Part shown: one piece after another, positions 33,501 through 45,159 of the stretch
Layout: each line of letters starts with the position of its first letter
Numbering within the stretch: position 1 is the first letter of the stretch
NCBI GenBank assembly: GCA_021234155.1
Contig: JAJEKV010000196.1
Span: forward strand, 62,001-126,000
Length of the DNA stretch: 64,000 nt
From: Isoetes taiwanensis
Taxonomy: Eukaryota > Streptophyta > Lycopodiopsida > Isoetales > Isoetaceae
Direction of reading: 5' to 3'
Position numbers and translations under genes: made by a program
The notes under the pieces: generated by a model
Told to the model about the DNA's origin: nothing
What the model saw: the letters and a program-made list of their open reading frames with translations, nothing else
The model's database searches: none

Positions 33501-34964
33501 AGAGATCAAGGTACGACCAATCATGGTGATGGTAAGTTGTTCAATAAATCTCGGCCTTCGGATGCACTCAGATGATCTCGAACATTCAAATTAGGGCTTG
33601 ATCCAAGAATTACGGTATAACATTATAATATAAGATATTATATGTAATTCTTTAAAGGTTACACGTTCCATGTACTTACACAAGCTCGACTCTCCAATAG
33701 ATACAACTACTTACCTAGCTTTATAGGCCTTTAGCCCTTTCAGTCTGTCCTCACCCACCCATGTTAATGGGCTACACCATGGGACGAAATTGCAAAAGAT
33801 GCAAGTTGGCTTATAACAAGAGTCAATCATATCCTCGGCGGGTGAGTGATTTGTGCCAAAGATTCTTTTAAGCAATAAGATGCATGTCGTTTGAAGATAG
33901 GAGCACCTAGAAGTGCTAAAAAATGTCATAATTGTACAATTTGAAATGCCATATGAGCTTGGCGAGTTAGACAACTAGATGCGTGCTGCACCACTCTCAA
34001 GCCAAAGCTTAGGATTGTACTGCTATATGTAGTTATATGTAAACATGCTAGTAATTATGTACTGCATGACCGAAGTGTGGTCACTTGGGGTGCAACGATT
34101 TTAGGCTATGCTCAACATGTTGAAATGAAGCTTGATGTAGAGTATTTTGAGGAAATGCAACAGCAAGGCATGGAGTCAAATGCAGTCGTATGTGTGCAAT
34201 AATTGAAAGTATGCTCAATGCCAATTTGGAGCTATAGGACATATGTCAATTTGGAACTAGGCAAACAATGTTTTGAAAACGTTGTGGCATCGGATCCACA
34301 TTCATCTTCATCTTTTTATGCGCTTATGGCAGGAATATATGATGATGAGTGATGCCCACATGAAGGTTGATGTTTCAAAGACAGAGAATCTGATACAAAA
34401 AGCATACGCTCCAAAGAAACCTGGAAAATCATGGATGGAGGTTGACAAGAAGGTGCATGAGTTTGATGTTGTGGACAAGTCCTAGGCACAAACTAAAGAC
34501 AAAGGTGATGAAGATGTCTACAGTGTATTGAAGAATTTTCATAAGCGGGAAGGAGCAAATAAATAAGAAAAAAATAGTTTGGTGAATCACAAATCTCTGA
34601 ATATTGAGAGGTAGAAGCATGATTGAACCAGGTGAATATATATATGTCTCAATTAGCCTTAATGACAAGGTACAACTGGAGTTAAAGAACCATGGCAATA
34701 ATGGGAAGTACAACTTCAACAACGAAAGAGAAGTTTACCCTTAGAATTAGAAACACAATTGTCCTTGAGATTAATGTTTAACTTTTTAGACTACAAATAC
34801 AAGCCCTTATAAGGACAAAGAACCATTCCAAAAAGCATAAGCTCTTTCTAAAGTTGAACTCGTTTTCTCCCATAATAAGAGCCCAAGCGCCAAGGGACGA
34901 GGTACACAATCACCCCTTCCCCAAGCCTGCGTTGCCGCTAGTTTTTTATTATTTATTATTATTT

Positions 34965-37900
34965 AGCAGGCTTGCCTAACCTGCACAACAAGATTTCCTC
35001 GCTTCTTAGCTTATCCAAGCCACCTCAGCTCAAATCAATTTTAGCCGTGAGATCTTCTATTTTCTAATCTAACGGTTCAGAAAATGAGAAATTATCTCGA
35101 AATTCCTTCTTCTTCTTTCTTTCGTCCTTCACTCTTTCTTCTATTTCTTCGTTTCGTAGTAGAAAGGGTTGTCTTCCCTATCCTTCAACCCATCCCGAAC
35201 TTCCTGATAGCCTGCCGTTAGTTTTTCCCACTTATCCCGGCACTGTTGCGCATCCCTGCTTATCATTTCCTTCTGCAGAGCCTCAGCAATCCACCGGTGA
35301 AGCTAGGCCCTCCGCGCATGTTTTCCTGCTTATTTCAGTTTTTTCTTTCTGACGTTTAGGCAGATTAGCTTATTCTAAGCGGGGTCGCACCGAGCTGTCT
35401 TCACAATCTCCGGAAATATGAATACTGATATCCAAAATGCAATCTTCAGTTATGGCAATAGCTTGAAATAGTTTCGGCATAGGATTGACTGTTCGCTCTG
35501 AGCTATGGCTTTCATTTAATCTTTGTTGGTTACTATAGTAGTGGAGCCGTGAGACCTGAGACCGTACCGATGACGACTGGCAAGGTGAGTGACCATATGG
35601 TTTTTAGGGGTTTAGCAATGCGTTGCCTGTTTTTGATGGTTTTTACCAATTTTGAATTTCGTAATCCCTGCCCCAGAAAGCAAGAAGGTGAAGAGAGCTT
35701 CAGTCTGTGGTTCTTATTTCCTCTGTTTTCTCTTCCCCGTTTCATCCGACCCTCCCCTTTTGTACACGAGAGAAGAAAGTAGCAATTGTTATCTCTGTAT
35801 TGTCCATGGTACCAATCAAATGTGGTGTCGATAGCTAACAGAGGTACGTCAATCACCAATGCGGACTTTATGGTCTTTCAGAAAGATGGGAACGTAGTTT
35901 TAAAAACAGAGGGATCAAGTCTCTGGGCAGCAAACACTACTACACTGGCAGGCTCTTCAACTTTAGAATTATGGCAACCTGGTTGTGCTCAATAAATATT
36001 AACCAGAGCGTGCAAAGTTTTTACTATCCTGTAGACCACTTTGTTGCCAGGGCAGAAATTTAGTTCTAGAATGAGTTTAGTAAGTAAAGCTTCAATCCAA
36101 TTATAGTGAAGGCCTCTACAATTTGAAGATATTTAATGGGTCACTCGTGTTGTTTGCTAAGTGGGAGAACTTCAGCCTTATTGGAGTTTGACAAATGATT
36201 CTCGTGCCATTTTAACCAAGTTTAGAAAGTTTCTTATGCTAGTGTGCAGAATAATTCAATAGGCTTGTTTTGTAGTGATTCTTCCTTGTTTTCACAGATC
36301 CTTTTCTCTACATATGCAACCGATCGTATTCTTGTGTTGGATTCAAATGGTGAGTTTTCATCACCGGCTTTTTATTCCGGCATCTCGACTGATGATTTCA
36401 GTGCCCCTAAAGATACTTCCTCTTCCTTTGACTTGTGGCACTTACAGGATATGTTCAAACCAGGATCAATGCAGTTGCCAAGCTCGCCTTCTGCCAATGA
36501 CAGAGAAAATGAAGCAGATAAATGCAATCCTTCTTTTCCTGCCTGTAACACTGCAGTATAAATGTTTGCTTTTTGTGCTTAGATGACACCACTCCAGTTA
36601 GGCATTTCTGAATGTCATGACAGATGCTTGAAGGACTATTCATGTAGAGGTGGCTTTTCTATTCTATTCCATCTGTCCTGCCAACAAGGGTACCTAATTC
36701 ATCTAGGAGAAGTGAAATTTACAGAAAGCTTGGTTCTTATTGAAGACTTCCAATACCAAGTTGAAATTAAAAATAGGTACTTTACATGCTTTCATACATG
36801 CTTTAGAATATAAATCTATGCATGAGAATTTATGGCTGAGGAGATAATCAGTGAAACAGGGGTTGGAAGTAGAGGATCATTCGATCACCCTTGGGGGCAA
36901 GCAGTTGGAAACTTGCAGTTACAGATTTAGAACTACTTGTTTCAAACAAAATGAGTTTTGATTTCATACTTCAGCTCCTCAACAATTGCTATAAAGGAAC
37001 TTAATTTGTTACAAGAGCTAACAATGAAGGAGATAGACTCATTGATTGGGTCCTTTCTAGATGCCGTTGCCAAAAATAACACTTCAAAGCATGGTGCGCT
37101 CCCAAACTTAGCTATGTAAACTACAGCTATTTGGATTTATGGTGTTATGAAATGGCTGCTACCGCTTTTCTGCAGTTCAAGTAGGTTTTTGATGTGTCTA
37201 TGAGAGATAGAGGTTGTAATTGTTGCCTTTACTTCATGGGCAGACCACAATTCCACTTTACAATGTGCTCTGCTCAATGCTTGAGCAAAGAATGACGTTA
37301 TGGCCTTGCACATTTTCCAGCCGTCCTTTTTGCTTCAACATTCAGGTGCAGAGGTGCGATATATGTTGCTTGGCTTGATGAAATTTTTAGCATATGAACA
37401 TATGTTGAAATTGTAACTTATGAATACATAAGAAGAAAAGCTTATCCGCTTGATTATTGCGGCAATCATGATAGTATAAAATATATTCATTTATTTTTTA
37501 TTTTCTGTAAGGTTTCAAGGGCATCTCGAGGCTCAAGGGACAATGCCTAGATGTTCTATTTTCCTGGATTTTAGATTGACACTGCTTTTAGGTCCTCCAA
37601 ATCCAGGCAAGATCAACTCATGTCTAGCACTTGTAGGCAAGTTGGATCAGGAAGGAAGGCATGAAGGCAACTAAGTTGCCCTGAACTCACTTTGTTTCTA
37701 TGGTATTGTCGTTCAAAGGCTAGAAATTTTTTTCTAAACATCCTTTATGCATTACTTGTTTATGCTTTGGTTGGTACAATATTTAACAAAATGGATGCCC
37801 CTAGATTGCTATTGTTTTTCTGCATGTTCAAGTGCTGGTCTTAGGACGAATTATCTGCGTTGATGTCCATGGGCTAAATTGCAAATATTGGCAAGTACAG

Positions 37901-38740
37901 TAGCTAGTAGCTGTTCGTGTTTTTCTTTGGCTGACTGAAAAAAATAGACAGGTTTCCAGAATACGGAAGAGGAACAATCACGACTGTGGTGCTGCCTTAC
38001 TTTGAATTTTGGAGTAGCTTTTGTGCTTACATTGCTAAGTAATGGAGTAAAGATTTGAAAGCAGCAGAAGTGGCACTAAGATTAGCATTGGAAAAAGGAT
38101 TCCAAAGGAAAAATAATGAAGACACGAGTATTCAACATCTAACACCAACCCAATTATAAAAAACACCGGCAAACAACAAATCTTAAATTATGGCTTTGAC
38201 AAGTTCTTTTACAGCTTTTATTTCTTTGATCATGGTTGTAGTGACATGAAATGAGTGCCATCTTGATTTCATTTTTACTATTTTCCTTGCCCCATGCCTC
38301 TTTTACCTTTGGAAAAGTCAAAAAAAGTATACTAGTCATTTTTGTTAGAGGGTGTGATTCGCTAAATGTAAATAAAGCAAATTGACGTGTTCCAGAAATA
38401 TCCATACCATCATATTCAGGTCCAAACTTTACAATGGCACATTCATGTTAGTACATTATGTTATACTAAGGTGACAAAGAGGGAAGGCATCCATTCGCTA
38501 TGATCCATACATCATGTAAAACTTCTACTTATTGTAGTTTAACAAGCATATCTTAGGTCCCATAATTGATGTGCATGCGTGTTCTTTTAGTATCAACTTC
38601 CAGATATTGGAGATTGTATACGAGGACGCTTGTATGATAAAAGAGACCTTCATTTGGTAGCAAATTATTTCCACATTTCCCACATTTCCCACATTTGGAA
38701 GCTCTACCCTACCCTTACCCCAAGCCTGCGTTTTTGCTAG
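34965..38740 (+). mobile_element. Helitron2-like element, unit C of three, with captured gene
   Basis: Starts AGCAGGCTTGCCTAACC (identical to unit B for 17 bp) and ends CCAAGCCTGCGTTTTTGCTAG followed by T's. GCAGGCTTG and CAAGCCTGC are the asymmetric inverted repeat, the right copy being 10 bp from the end. The left subterminal region is alignable with unit B (TAGC.TATCCA.GCCAC, then GATCTTCTATTTT). It carries a broken lectin receptor-kinase ectodomain (35.8-36.8 kb), consistent with gene capture, a known habit of Helitrons. No Rep/helicase gene. Confidence 0.65.
35790..36780 (+). pseudogene. G-type (bulb-)lectin receptor kinase ectodomain fragment
   Basis: Pieces in order: a bulb-type lectin domain (VSIANRGTSITNADFMVF, then KDGNVVLKTEGSSLWAANTT, about 35823-35945); a QSFYYPVDHF block (about 36010-36040) equivalent to the usual SFDYPTDT; YWSLTNDSRA (about 36179-36208); an S-locus-glycoprotein-like part (YATDRILVLDSNGEF, about 36313-36357); and a PAN-like cysteine segment (ECHDRCLKDYSC, 36610-36645). 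The transmembrane and kinase parts are not seen. Such receptors sit in the plasma membrane and bind carbohydrate or peptide ligands. Frameshifts and stops make this a pseudogene fragment, apparently carried by unit C. Confidence 0.75.
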
Positions 38741-40044
38741 TTTTTTGTTTCTTTTCTCTCCATTCTTTTTCCTTTGAGAGAATATACTATGTTTGTAAGA
38801 GATGAATGATGATGAATTTGAGTGACATGGTGCCAACTTTATTGATGCCTTTTGGAAAGGACGCATGGGACCAACAATGACAAGGATTTGAGGTAGGATT
38901 GTGTATGTTTGGATGTAAAATGAAATGGATGTCTTGGGCAAGTTTGGAACAAGGAATCTGTCTAGAACAAGGTGAAAACAACTTGAATGTAAAACAGAGT
39001 GTGCTAACATGAGCTACTCACATGCTAGGGGTCTTTTAAACTTCACTTGGGGGGTCTTCAACTTTGACTTGGTCTTCTCCTTGACTTGATCTTCAACTTG
39101 AGTCCAAACCTTGTATAGAAATGATCCTTCTTGCTCAAAATCCTAGATGCTCACCTGGGTCTTCAAATCTCTCTCCTTCTTTTGTCTAGCATATCTGCAA
39201 GATGATTCAATGTTAGCCATATCTTCATTTGCCATAGCATCCCTTCCTACTTAAATCCTTGTTGCATATTATAAAGACTACACTATTGAATTTTCTGCGC
39301 AATCCTTGAACTCCAAAGAATGCTATTATAGTGCAATGCCATAAGCTACTCACGTGCAATGCCCCACACAAAGTAATTATGCTAGCAATAGCCTTCATAC
39401 GCAAAGCAATATAGCGCTCCAACAAGAAATTATTAGGTTGTCGTAGACAACGTAGTCTCTGCTACTTCCATTAACTCTTGACGTCAAAGAAGCATTCAAA
39501 TTTTTTATAGCATATAGACTATAATATGTTGTTGAGGTTTGTAACTCGCTATCGATTCATTCAAGAAGCTGCTTTATTTCTTTATAATGGACCTCTAATC
39601 CTCTATATGTAAGTCGGCATCTTCTTGTTGTTCTATCTATGTTTTGCTATACCACAACCCGCTACATGTACTAGCTTCACCACATATGTAAGTGAGCATT
39701 TTCTTGTTGTTCCGTCCAATTTTTTTCTATATCACAATGTGCTCAAATGCATCATATACACTCTATGATATGCAATCATATATACGTCATATGCACTCTA
39801 TAAAGCTATTTCTTCAACTGATGCCACTTATTACTTTGTCTATGGTGGCTGTTTCTGCTACATATATCTCCAACGTATTAGTTGATGGTCAATAGGTATT
39901 TTCTTTCTTTTCTCCTCAGGAAATAAAGACAACAGAAAGATTGGGTGGCATTTCGTAGCTGCTTGGCATTTGATAGCTGCTTAGAAGACATATCAAAGGA
40001 AAGACACTATTCTTTTTAAATCTTAACACTATTCTTTTTAAATC
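38741..40044. other. Unassigned AT-rich spacer
   Basis: I see no gene I can support; the minus-strand frame 39010-38525 overlaps the end of unit C and lacks motifs. Confidence 0.4.
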
Positions 40045-40226
40045 TTCTTTATCACGAGGTTTTTTAATCCAGGCAGTAATCCGTCTGCTACTCTCTCTTT
40101 CATTGGGTCCCATAGGCCGATTGGTCTCCGTGCGTGGACGGTAAAACAAATTCGATTCAATTCTATTCTATTCTATTCTATTCTATTCTATTCTATTCTA
40201 TTCTATTCTATTCTATTCTATTCTAT
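40045..40226 (+). mobile_element. LINE 3' end with (ATTCT)n tail
   Basis: Plus strand: GAGGTTTTTTAATCCAGGCA, CATTGGGTCCCATAGGCCGA, CTCCGTGCGTGGACGGTAAA, then about 15 copies of ATTCT (40153-40226). The body matches the minus-strand LINE 3' ends at 5.4 and 6.3 kb. It is a strongly 5'-truncated copy; no RT remains. Confidence 0.8.
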
Positions 40227-41593
40227 TATTATTTCTAAGCAAAAGTTTCTAAAGCTAAAACATCAATGCCCACACCAACATTACGGCTAGTCTATCACAA
40301 GGAAAAATTATTTATGGATCAACTCATTGGTCTAGATTTCTTCAAATTCTTTCAGAAAACGGTAAGAATGACCGCTATTGGGCTTTTGGTCAGCAGCTAT
40401 TACCGTCTGGTAAAGGGCAGCTTAAAACGCGATGGGCTGAGGAAATGAATGGGATTGTATGGAAATAGCAATGCCGTGCAAGAAAAAAAAGATTGAAAGA
40501 GGGGAATATGGCTCAATTCATGGGAATTCACAATAAAGCAAGATCAAAGAAGAGGGAAAGAAGAAAGATACAACAAGATGAGGTATTGGAAAAGGAAGAA
40601 TAATGCACTCTTTTTCTTGTCACGAGTTGATTTTAAGACTCGATTCTGTTGGGGAAATGGTCACCTGATTTACCAGGATTCTTCACAGAATTCCCCTATT
40701 TGTTGTTTCTAATCTGCGAGAATGCGAAGAAGTTTGTGGCTTTAAACCCCTCTAGTATGAAATCTAGCTCTTATAATGCGCAACTTTACAAAATCTATAG
40801 GGGTAGGGAGACAATCAGATTGCAATTATAACTAGATAATTGGTGAATCATAACACGCATTTGAGGGTCAGGACTACCATAAGCCAAATTTTACAGTAAC
40901 CAAGCACTCCCTGATGGCCTTTACAAGCAAAGGGAATTAAACATGAAGCTCAACAAAAGTCCATAAGTCTTCTTTGCAATAGATCTACAGGATACAATTC
41001 ACAGCAAGCCCAAATATCGATATTCATTGTACTAGAAGACCTCATTGCATTCTCGTCTATATGTTCCTTTCGGTTAGACTTGTTTCTATATGGTTAAACA
41101 TGCTTTAAGAACCTCCATCCTGAATTGTTTAACCTTCGAGTTCGAGGTATTTCTCTATGAAAAGAGTAAACGAAATTAGAAGTTACTATATTGCAATCTT
41201 GACTATTATCTCAAGAATATAAAGAGAGAAAGAACATTTACCTACCTAATAGCGCATCTTGGCCTTTAAATGTAGGGTGTCGAGAGATAGGCGAGGCATC
41301 AGTGACAATTCCTAGGAAGCAAGTTGGTTTTTTTGAGATTTATTGACATGAATGCAGTTAAAAGGAAATAAATGGGAGGAGGAAGTAGGTGCACATGTGA
41401 GGAAACTATTGCCCAGATCAATTGCTCGCTTGCAAGATTTTGTTTCGATGTTGGATTTCTTGCGTAATCCCAATAGTTTCCCCTTTCAATTTCTGCAAAA
41501 AGAGCATCGGATTCAATCTGACCCACATGGCGGTTGAAGCTCCATAGTCCACCCTGCACAATTTTTTGATCACCGCTATTCTGATGTGAGCCA
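40227..41593. other. Unassigned spacer
   Basis: I see no supported gene. Frames at 40266-40448, 40649-40831 and 41352-41537 are short and without motifs. Confidence 0.4.
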
Positions 41594-41601
41594 GTCCAAA
41601 G

Positions 41602-41815
41602 CAGGGCTCCAGATTAGAGGGGTTCCTCCCCAGAATTTCCGGTTGAAGTTGTTAAAATCCGGTTTCTTTAATAGATGGCGGCAAAATTTCCGGTCAAAAT
41701 TTAGTAAAATCCTTGTTAAATCCGGTAAATTAGAGGATATTTTCTGAAAAATCCGGTAAGTACCAACAAAGCACGGCATTTTGCCGGTTTAAGCAAAATC
41801 TAATCTGGAGGCCTG
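41602..41815. mobile_element. 214-bp hAT-type MITE (TSD GTCCAAAG)
   Basis: Terminal inverted repeats CAGG(G/C)CTCCAGATTAGA are flanked by a perfect 8-bp duplication, GTCCAAAG, at 41594-41601 and 41816-41823. An 8-bp duplication with CAGGG termini is diagnostic for the hAT superfamily. The interior repeats AAATCCGGT / AATTTCCGGT words, likely transposase-binding sites. Non-coding; it depends on a transposase from elsewhere. Confidence 0.9.
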
Positions 41816-41826
41816 GTCCAAAGGAC

Positions 41827-42093
41827 TTAGGGCGCATTCCCATTAGGTAGTTAACCCCAACCCATTTTCCGAAGAACCCAGTTCTGGAACAGATTTTGAG
41901 AAGTTGCTGCCTACTTCCTAAAAGCTCAGGGTCAGCCCAGTTTGTCTTCTAGCAGGTAATTTTTTGTCCTGTAGCGTAGATATATTTTGTCTCTAGCACG
42001 ATTTGCCCTCAACCCAGTTACAAGCAATGGGAATGGAGGAGGCTAAAACCCAGTTTTGGAACTGGGTTCTCTCCTAATGGGAATGGGCCCTAA
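41827..42093. mobile_element. 267-bp inverted-repeat element (MITE)
   Basis: The ends read TTAGGGCGCATTCCCATTAG and, inverted, TTAGGGCCCATTCCCATTAG, 21 bp with one mismatch. The interior has AACCCAGTTCTGGAAC and its inverted relative. It lies 3 bp from the hAT MITE's duplication. No clear target duplication was found, so the superfamily is open. Confidence 0.75.
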
Positions 42094-42799
42094 CGTAAAC
42101 CGCCGCTAGGTGGAAATTCCTGGATTTTTCCCTGTTTGTTTTTTTTAGGAAACCAGGCATTTCAACCATACAGGCGGCGCCGCTTGAACACCGCCAGACG
42201 TTTGTGCGAGCAAATCCATTTGCATTTGTGCGCCAGATCCGGCGAAGCTTCTATAGGAAAAGGAGCAAAAGAATCTTTGCAAGCTGAAGATTCTGCAAGC
42301 TCTAGTGCTATTTGTGCTTTGGCAGGCACAAATCTGCCCTACGAATCCACTCGAAAGGCTTCAGAAACAAAGGATTTGTGATTTTTTTCTGCTAAATCTT
42401 GCCCAGAAAGATGAACGAACTGGTTAAGGGCCCATTCAACATCTCACCTTTCTCTGGGCAGCCTGAGCTTTCGGAAAAGATGCAAATGCAGATTCAGAGG
42501 ATTTTCTGTGTGCAGATTCAGAGGATTTTTATATCTGGCCTCTGCAGCTCGGGCGCTTTCCGAATGCTCGCCATCAAAGACCATAGCCCCGCAGATTAGG
42601 TTATTCTACCCCTTTTTTATTGTTTTTTACTCATTTCTTGCATAAGATTCCTAAGCTTGCAGATTTCATAAGCTTGCAAGATTCCTAAGCTTGATACATT
42701 TCCTGTTTCTTAAGCTTTCTAATGAGAAATCATTGCGACTGCCTTGACGATTTTGCGATGAAGAAACCTACCAAGAATGGAATTTTCACCTTTAAGTGC
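42094..42799. other. Unassigned spacer
   Basis: I see no supported gene. A short repeated phrase (ATGCAGATTCAGAGGATTTT and GTGCAGATTCAGAGGATTTT, near 42487-42530) is the only notable structure. AAGCTTG phrases recur at 42650-42700. Confidence 0.4.
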
Positions 42800-42803
42800 G
42801 GGA

Positions 42804-42916
42804 ACCTACCAGTAGGTGCAGGCCTCTGGCAGGGAACCGGCAGGCGGCACCGATTCATCCCAGAAACTTGCACCTACCGGCAGGTTACCAGGTACATAAA
42901 TCCTTGCCACCAGGTA
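42804..42916. repeat. Foldback element with ~18-bp arms
   Basis: AACCTACCAGTAGGTGCAG near 42805 and the complement of AACCTGCCGGTAGGTGCAAG near 42890 can pair with a few mismatches. CAGGGAACCGGCAGG in between adds further pairing. Probably a small MITE. Confidence 0.5.
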
Positions 42917-43572
42917 ACTGTTGAGTAGAAATTGAACACCCGAGTATTAACTTCTACCAATCATACTGTGGGCTCTGTTTTCTTTAGACATTGGAAGAGA
43001 TCCAACTGCACAAAACATATGAAGATAGGCTGGCCATGAGTACAAGCATTGAGACATGACAAGGGTATTCTAGAACAGTCTGAGCAGATAAATCAACATT
43101 GTTGCAGATGTCAAGCGCCCAACACTGGAATTACCACGGCATTCCACGACATTGTAAAATATGCGCAAATTTTGAAACTCAAAGAAAGATTAAGGTCATA
43201 ATTAAATAGGGGATCTTGAAGCCACCGACAAGATGATGATCTGCAAAAAAGCAACAACTGCTTCCTTGGATAATGTAGGACGGAGCCGAAGCAGTCCCCC
43301 TGGATTGAAATGGATGGCAAGCTGCAATGAGTGTCAATTTTCTGGCATATAAAACAAAAACAATGTGAGACAAAGTGACAGATCCTAAATAGAAAAGAAC
43401 AAACAATAAAAATAGCAGAGCCATCGCCCTAGAGGACCAATTTCTGACAAAGTCCTATCACTGTTGCCAGAAATCCTCTGAACCAACTCACTGACACCCT
43501 TTCGTAAGACACAGATGTTCTTCATGTCAGTGCAAGCTTCAACGAAACAAGTTCTGTCCCTTGCCGAGTTGT
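42917..43572. other. Unassigned spacer
   Basis: I see nothing I can support. Minus-strand frames 43320-43111 and 43424-43179 overlap and lack motifs. Confidence 0.4.
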
Positions 43573-43843
43573 TCTTCTTATACGTAAATGCAACTTAGGT
43601 TGCATTCTGCCATATCCGCCAATGGCATTGCGCCATCTGGCGAAGGTTCTCTTCCGGAACCTCTGTGAAACTCAAGAGCACCGGCAGTTCTTGAAATTAC
43701 TTGGATTTACCTCTCATTCTGGCGATTTACCTCTCGTTCCGGCCATCTACCCCCGATTCTGAAGCTTTCTACCCCCGATTCTGAAATTTTTACCCCCGAT
43801 TCAGAGCAGAATGCAACCTAAGTTGCATCCACGTTATAAGAAT
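43573..43843. mobile_element. ~270-bp MITE with 35-bp inverted ends
   Basis: TTCTTATACGTAAATGCAAC and its continuation TTAGGTTGCATTCTGC at the left are mirrored at the right (GCAGAATGCAACCTAAGTTG, then CATCCACGTTATAAGAA). The interior has tandem variants of TACCCCCGATTCTGAA (43740-43800). It overlaps by a few bases with the hairpin that follows. A TTAT-type duplication is possible but not resolved because the ends are themselves palindromic. Confidence 0.75.
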
Positions 43844-43945
43844 GGCAGTTTACTGCCGATTCCCAGGGAGTCATCCCTGCCTCCGCGCTCCGCGCGTCGG
43901 CAGGGATTCCTCCCTGGGAATCGGCAGTAAACTGCCATTCTTATA
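43835..43945. repeat. Hairpin: 47-bp arms, 17-bp loop
   Basis: The left arm (43835-43881) begins TATAAGAATGGCAGTTTACT and the right arm (43899-43945) is its reverse complement with two mismatches. The loop is GC-rich (TCCGCGCTCCGCGCGTC). RNA from either strand would form a long near-perfect stem, like a miRNA or siRNA precursor; a foldback transposon is the alternative. Confidence 0.9.
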
Positions 43946-43949
43946 TACA

Positions 43950-45060
43950 GAACCTCCCCTCGTATGCATTGGTTCAGGAGCTCTTCGTCTGTCAAGCCTT
44001 GAGCTTTTCTAAGCTCAGACACATTGATGTCAAAATTTGACGTATCATTTGGCGGAGCCCTTCCAGATGCATCTGGCAACTTTCCAGCGGCATAAGCGTC
44101 CCAAAACTCATTCCACTTTGCCCAACTTCATGAGAGGCGAAAATGATCTTAGTCTTTTCTTGTAGAGGAGCCACCGGATGATTCTCCCTTCTCTTCGGCC
44201 CCTCCTTTCTTCGATTTGGTTCTCCTGCGTTCTCCCTGGATGATAGTTTGGCATAGAGTCCTTTCAAGCGTTTTGAATTTAGATTGTTTTGCCCCTGTCT
44301 GCTTGGTAGAGGTCTTCCATATTCAATCCACTTTTCTCTAGCATGACGCAACTGCTCAACATAAGGGCTGCACAGAAAGAATAGCTTAAGGACATGGAAT
44401 AGCATAAGCACACGCATTTAAAATGACAAAAGAAGTATCTTCACGCGCAGTGCGTGTCTAGCAAGTATACACAATTGCTTCACGCGCAGTGCGCGTGAAC
44501 TGTGTTGTGCATACTTGCTAGACGCGCACTGCGCGTGGAGCTATTTCCTTGCTACATGATGTATACATTGTATACTTATACAGTCATACCACTTATACAG
44601 AAAGGTCCTGCCCATGTCGTTAAGCTGGGCACTTATTTCGACGAGGTCAGCTGCACTTGTGGTACCGCTCAGAAATCTGCACCTTCTTACTGAGTACATT
44701 TCTTCAAACATTTTGTTGCCAGCCTGCCTAGCATGATTGACTAATTTATTTTGGGCCTCAACAGAGTGTTGCCCATCAATGATCATGAACTTCACATGAT
44801 CCTTACCCAAAAAGTCCTCCAGTTTTGACCAAACAAGGGGTTTCTTCTTAGTCATATCGTATGGGACGATGTCTGCTGGCATTGGCAACTGCCCTGGGAT
44901 ATCTAATATAGCGTTGGCTATTTCTCTGGTGTGTTCCATGTCGACTTCTACTTATGCAGGCAGCACTGGTTGATCTAAATAGCTTCTCTATTGGAATTGG
45001 GTAGGTGTAGCTGAGCCCTAAAGGGTACTTATCTGCATATTTTGCAAGTTTGTTCATCAC
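43950..45060 (-). pseudogene. Broken gene with DGQHS motif (unassigned)
   Basis: Minus-strand pieces, N to C: MNKLAKYADKYPLGLSYTY and PIPIEKLF (about 45060-44970); then from 44939 ANAILDIPGQLPMPADIVPY and KFMIIDGQHSVEAQNKLVNH (about 44800-44730) with FEEMYSVRRCRFLS; then, after an intron-like gap with the palindromes at 44.44-44.54 kb, VEQLRHAREKWIEYGRPLPS (44360-44300) and a basic region; finally FDINVSELRKAQGLTDEELL (44040-43975). The DGQH motif recalls ParB/DGQHR-type nuclease-like folds, but that is only a resemblance. I do not know the family. Such ORFs may belong to a transposon. Confidence 0.4.
44441..44538. repeat. Nested palindrome with three CACGCGCAGTGCGCGTG copies
   Basis: CACGCGCAGTGCGTG with CTAGCAAGTATACACAA (44442-44474) is mirrored by TTGTGCATACTTGCTAG with ACGCGCACTGCGCGTG (44505-44537). 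Between them TTCACGCGCAGTGCGCGTGAA (44479-44499) is itself a palindrome. The three copies can pair in different ways. Confidence 0.85.
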
Positions 45061-45159
45061 CTCCGGCTGTCTTACCTGCTCATTTTTACTTGCACAAACA
45101 GAAGCTTCTGAACCTGCAGTTGTTCATAAGTCTTTTTTACATTTCAGATATGCTGCTTT

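Larger units (their letters stand above)
28778..34941 (+). mobile_element. Helitron2-like element, unit B of three
   Basis: Starts AGCAGGCTTGCCTAACC after ten T's and ends CCAAGCCTGCGTTGCCGCTAG followed by T's. GCAGGCTTG at the left is complementary to CAAGCCTGC at 34922-34930, 11 bp before the end. A perfect stem GCCACGTCA / TGACGTGGC (28837-28845 and 28855-28863) lies in the left subterminal region. The 6.2-kb interior contains an unassigned membrane-type ORF (30.7-31.1 kb) and the polypyrimidine tract (31.84-33.50 kb). No replication gene is visible. Confidence 0.65.

Noticed and set aside
31894-33575. Long Phe/Pro/Ser-rich (up to 447 codons) and Lys/Glu/Arg-rich open frames
   Set aside because: They follow directly from the T/C-only strand composition; no start context, motif or domain supports a protein.
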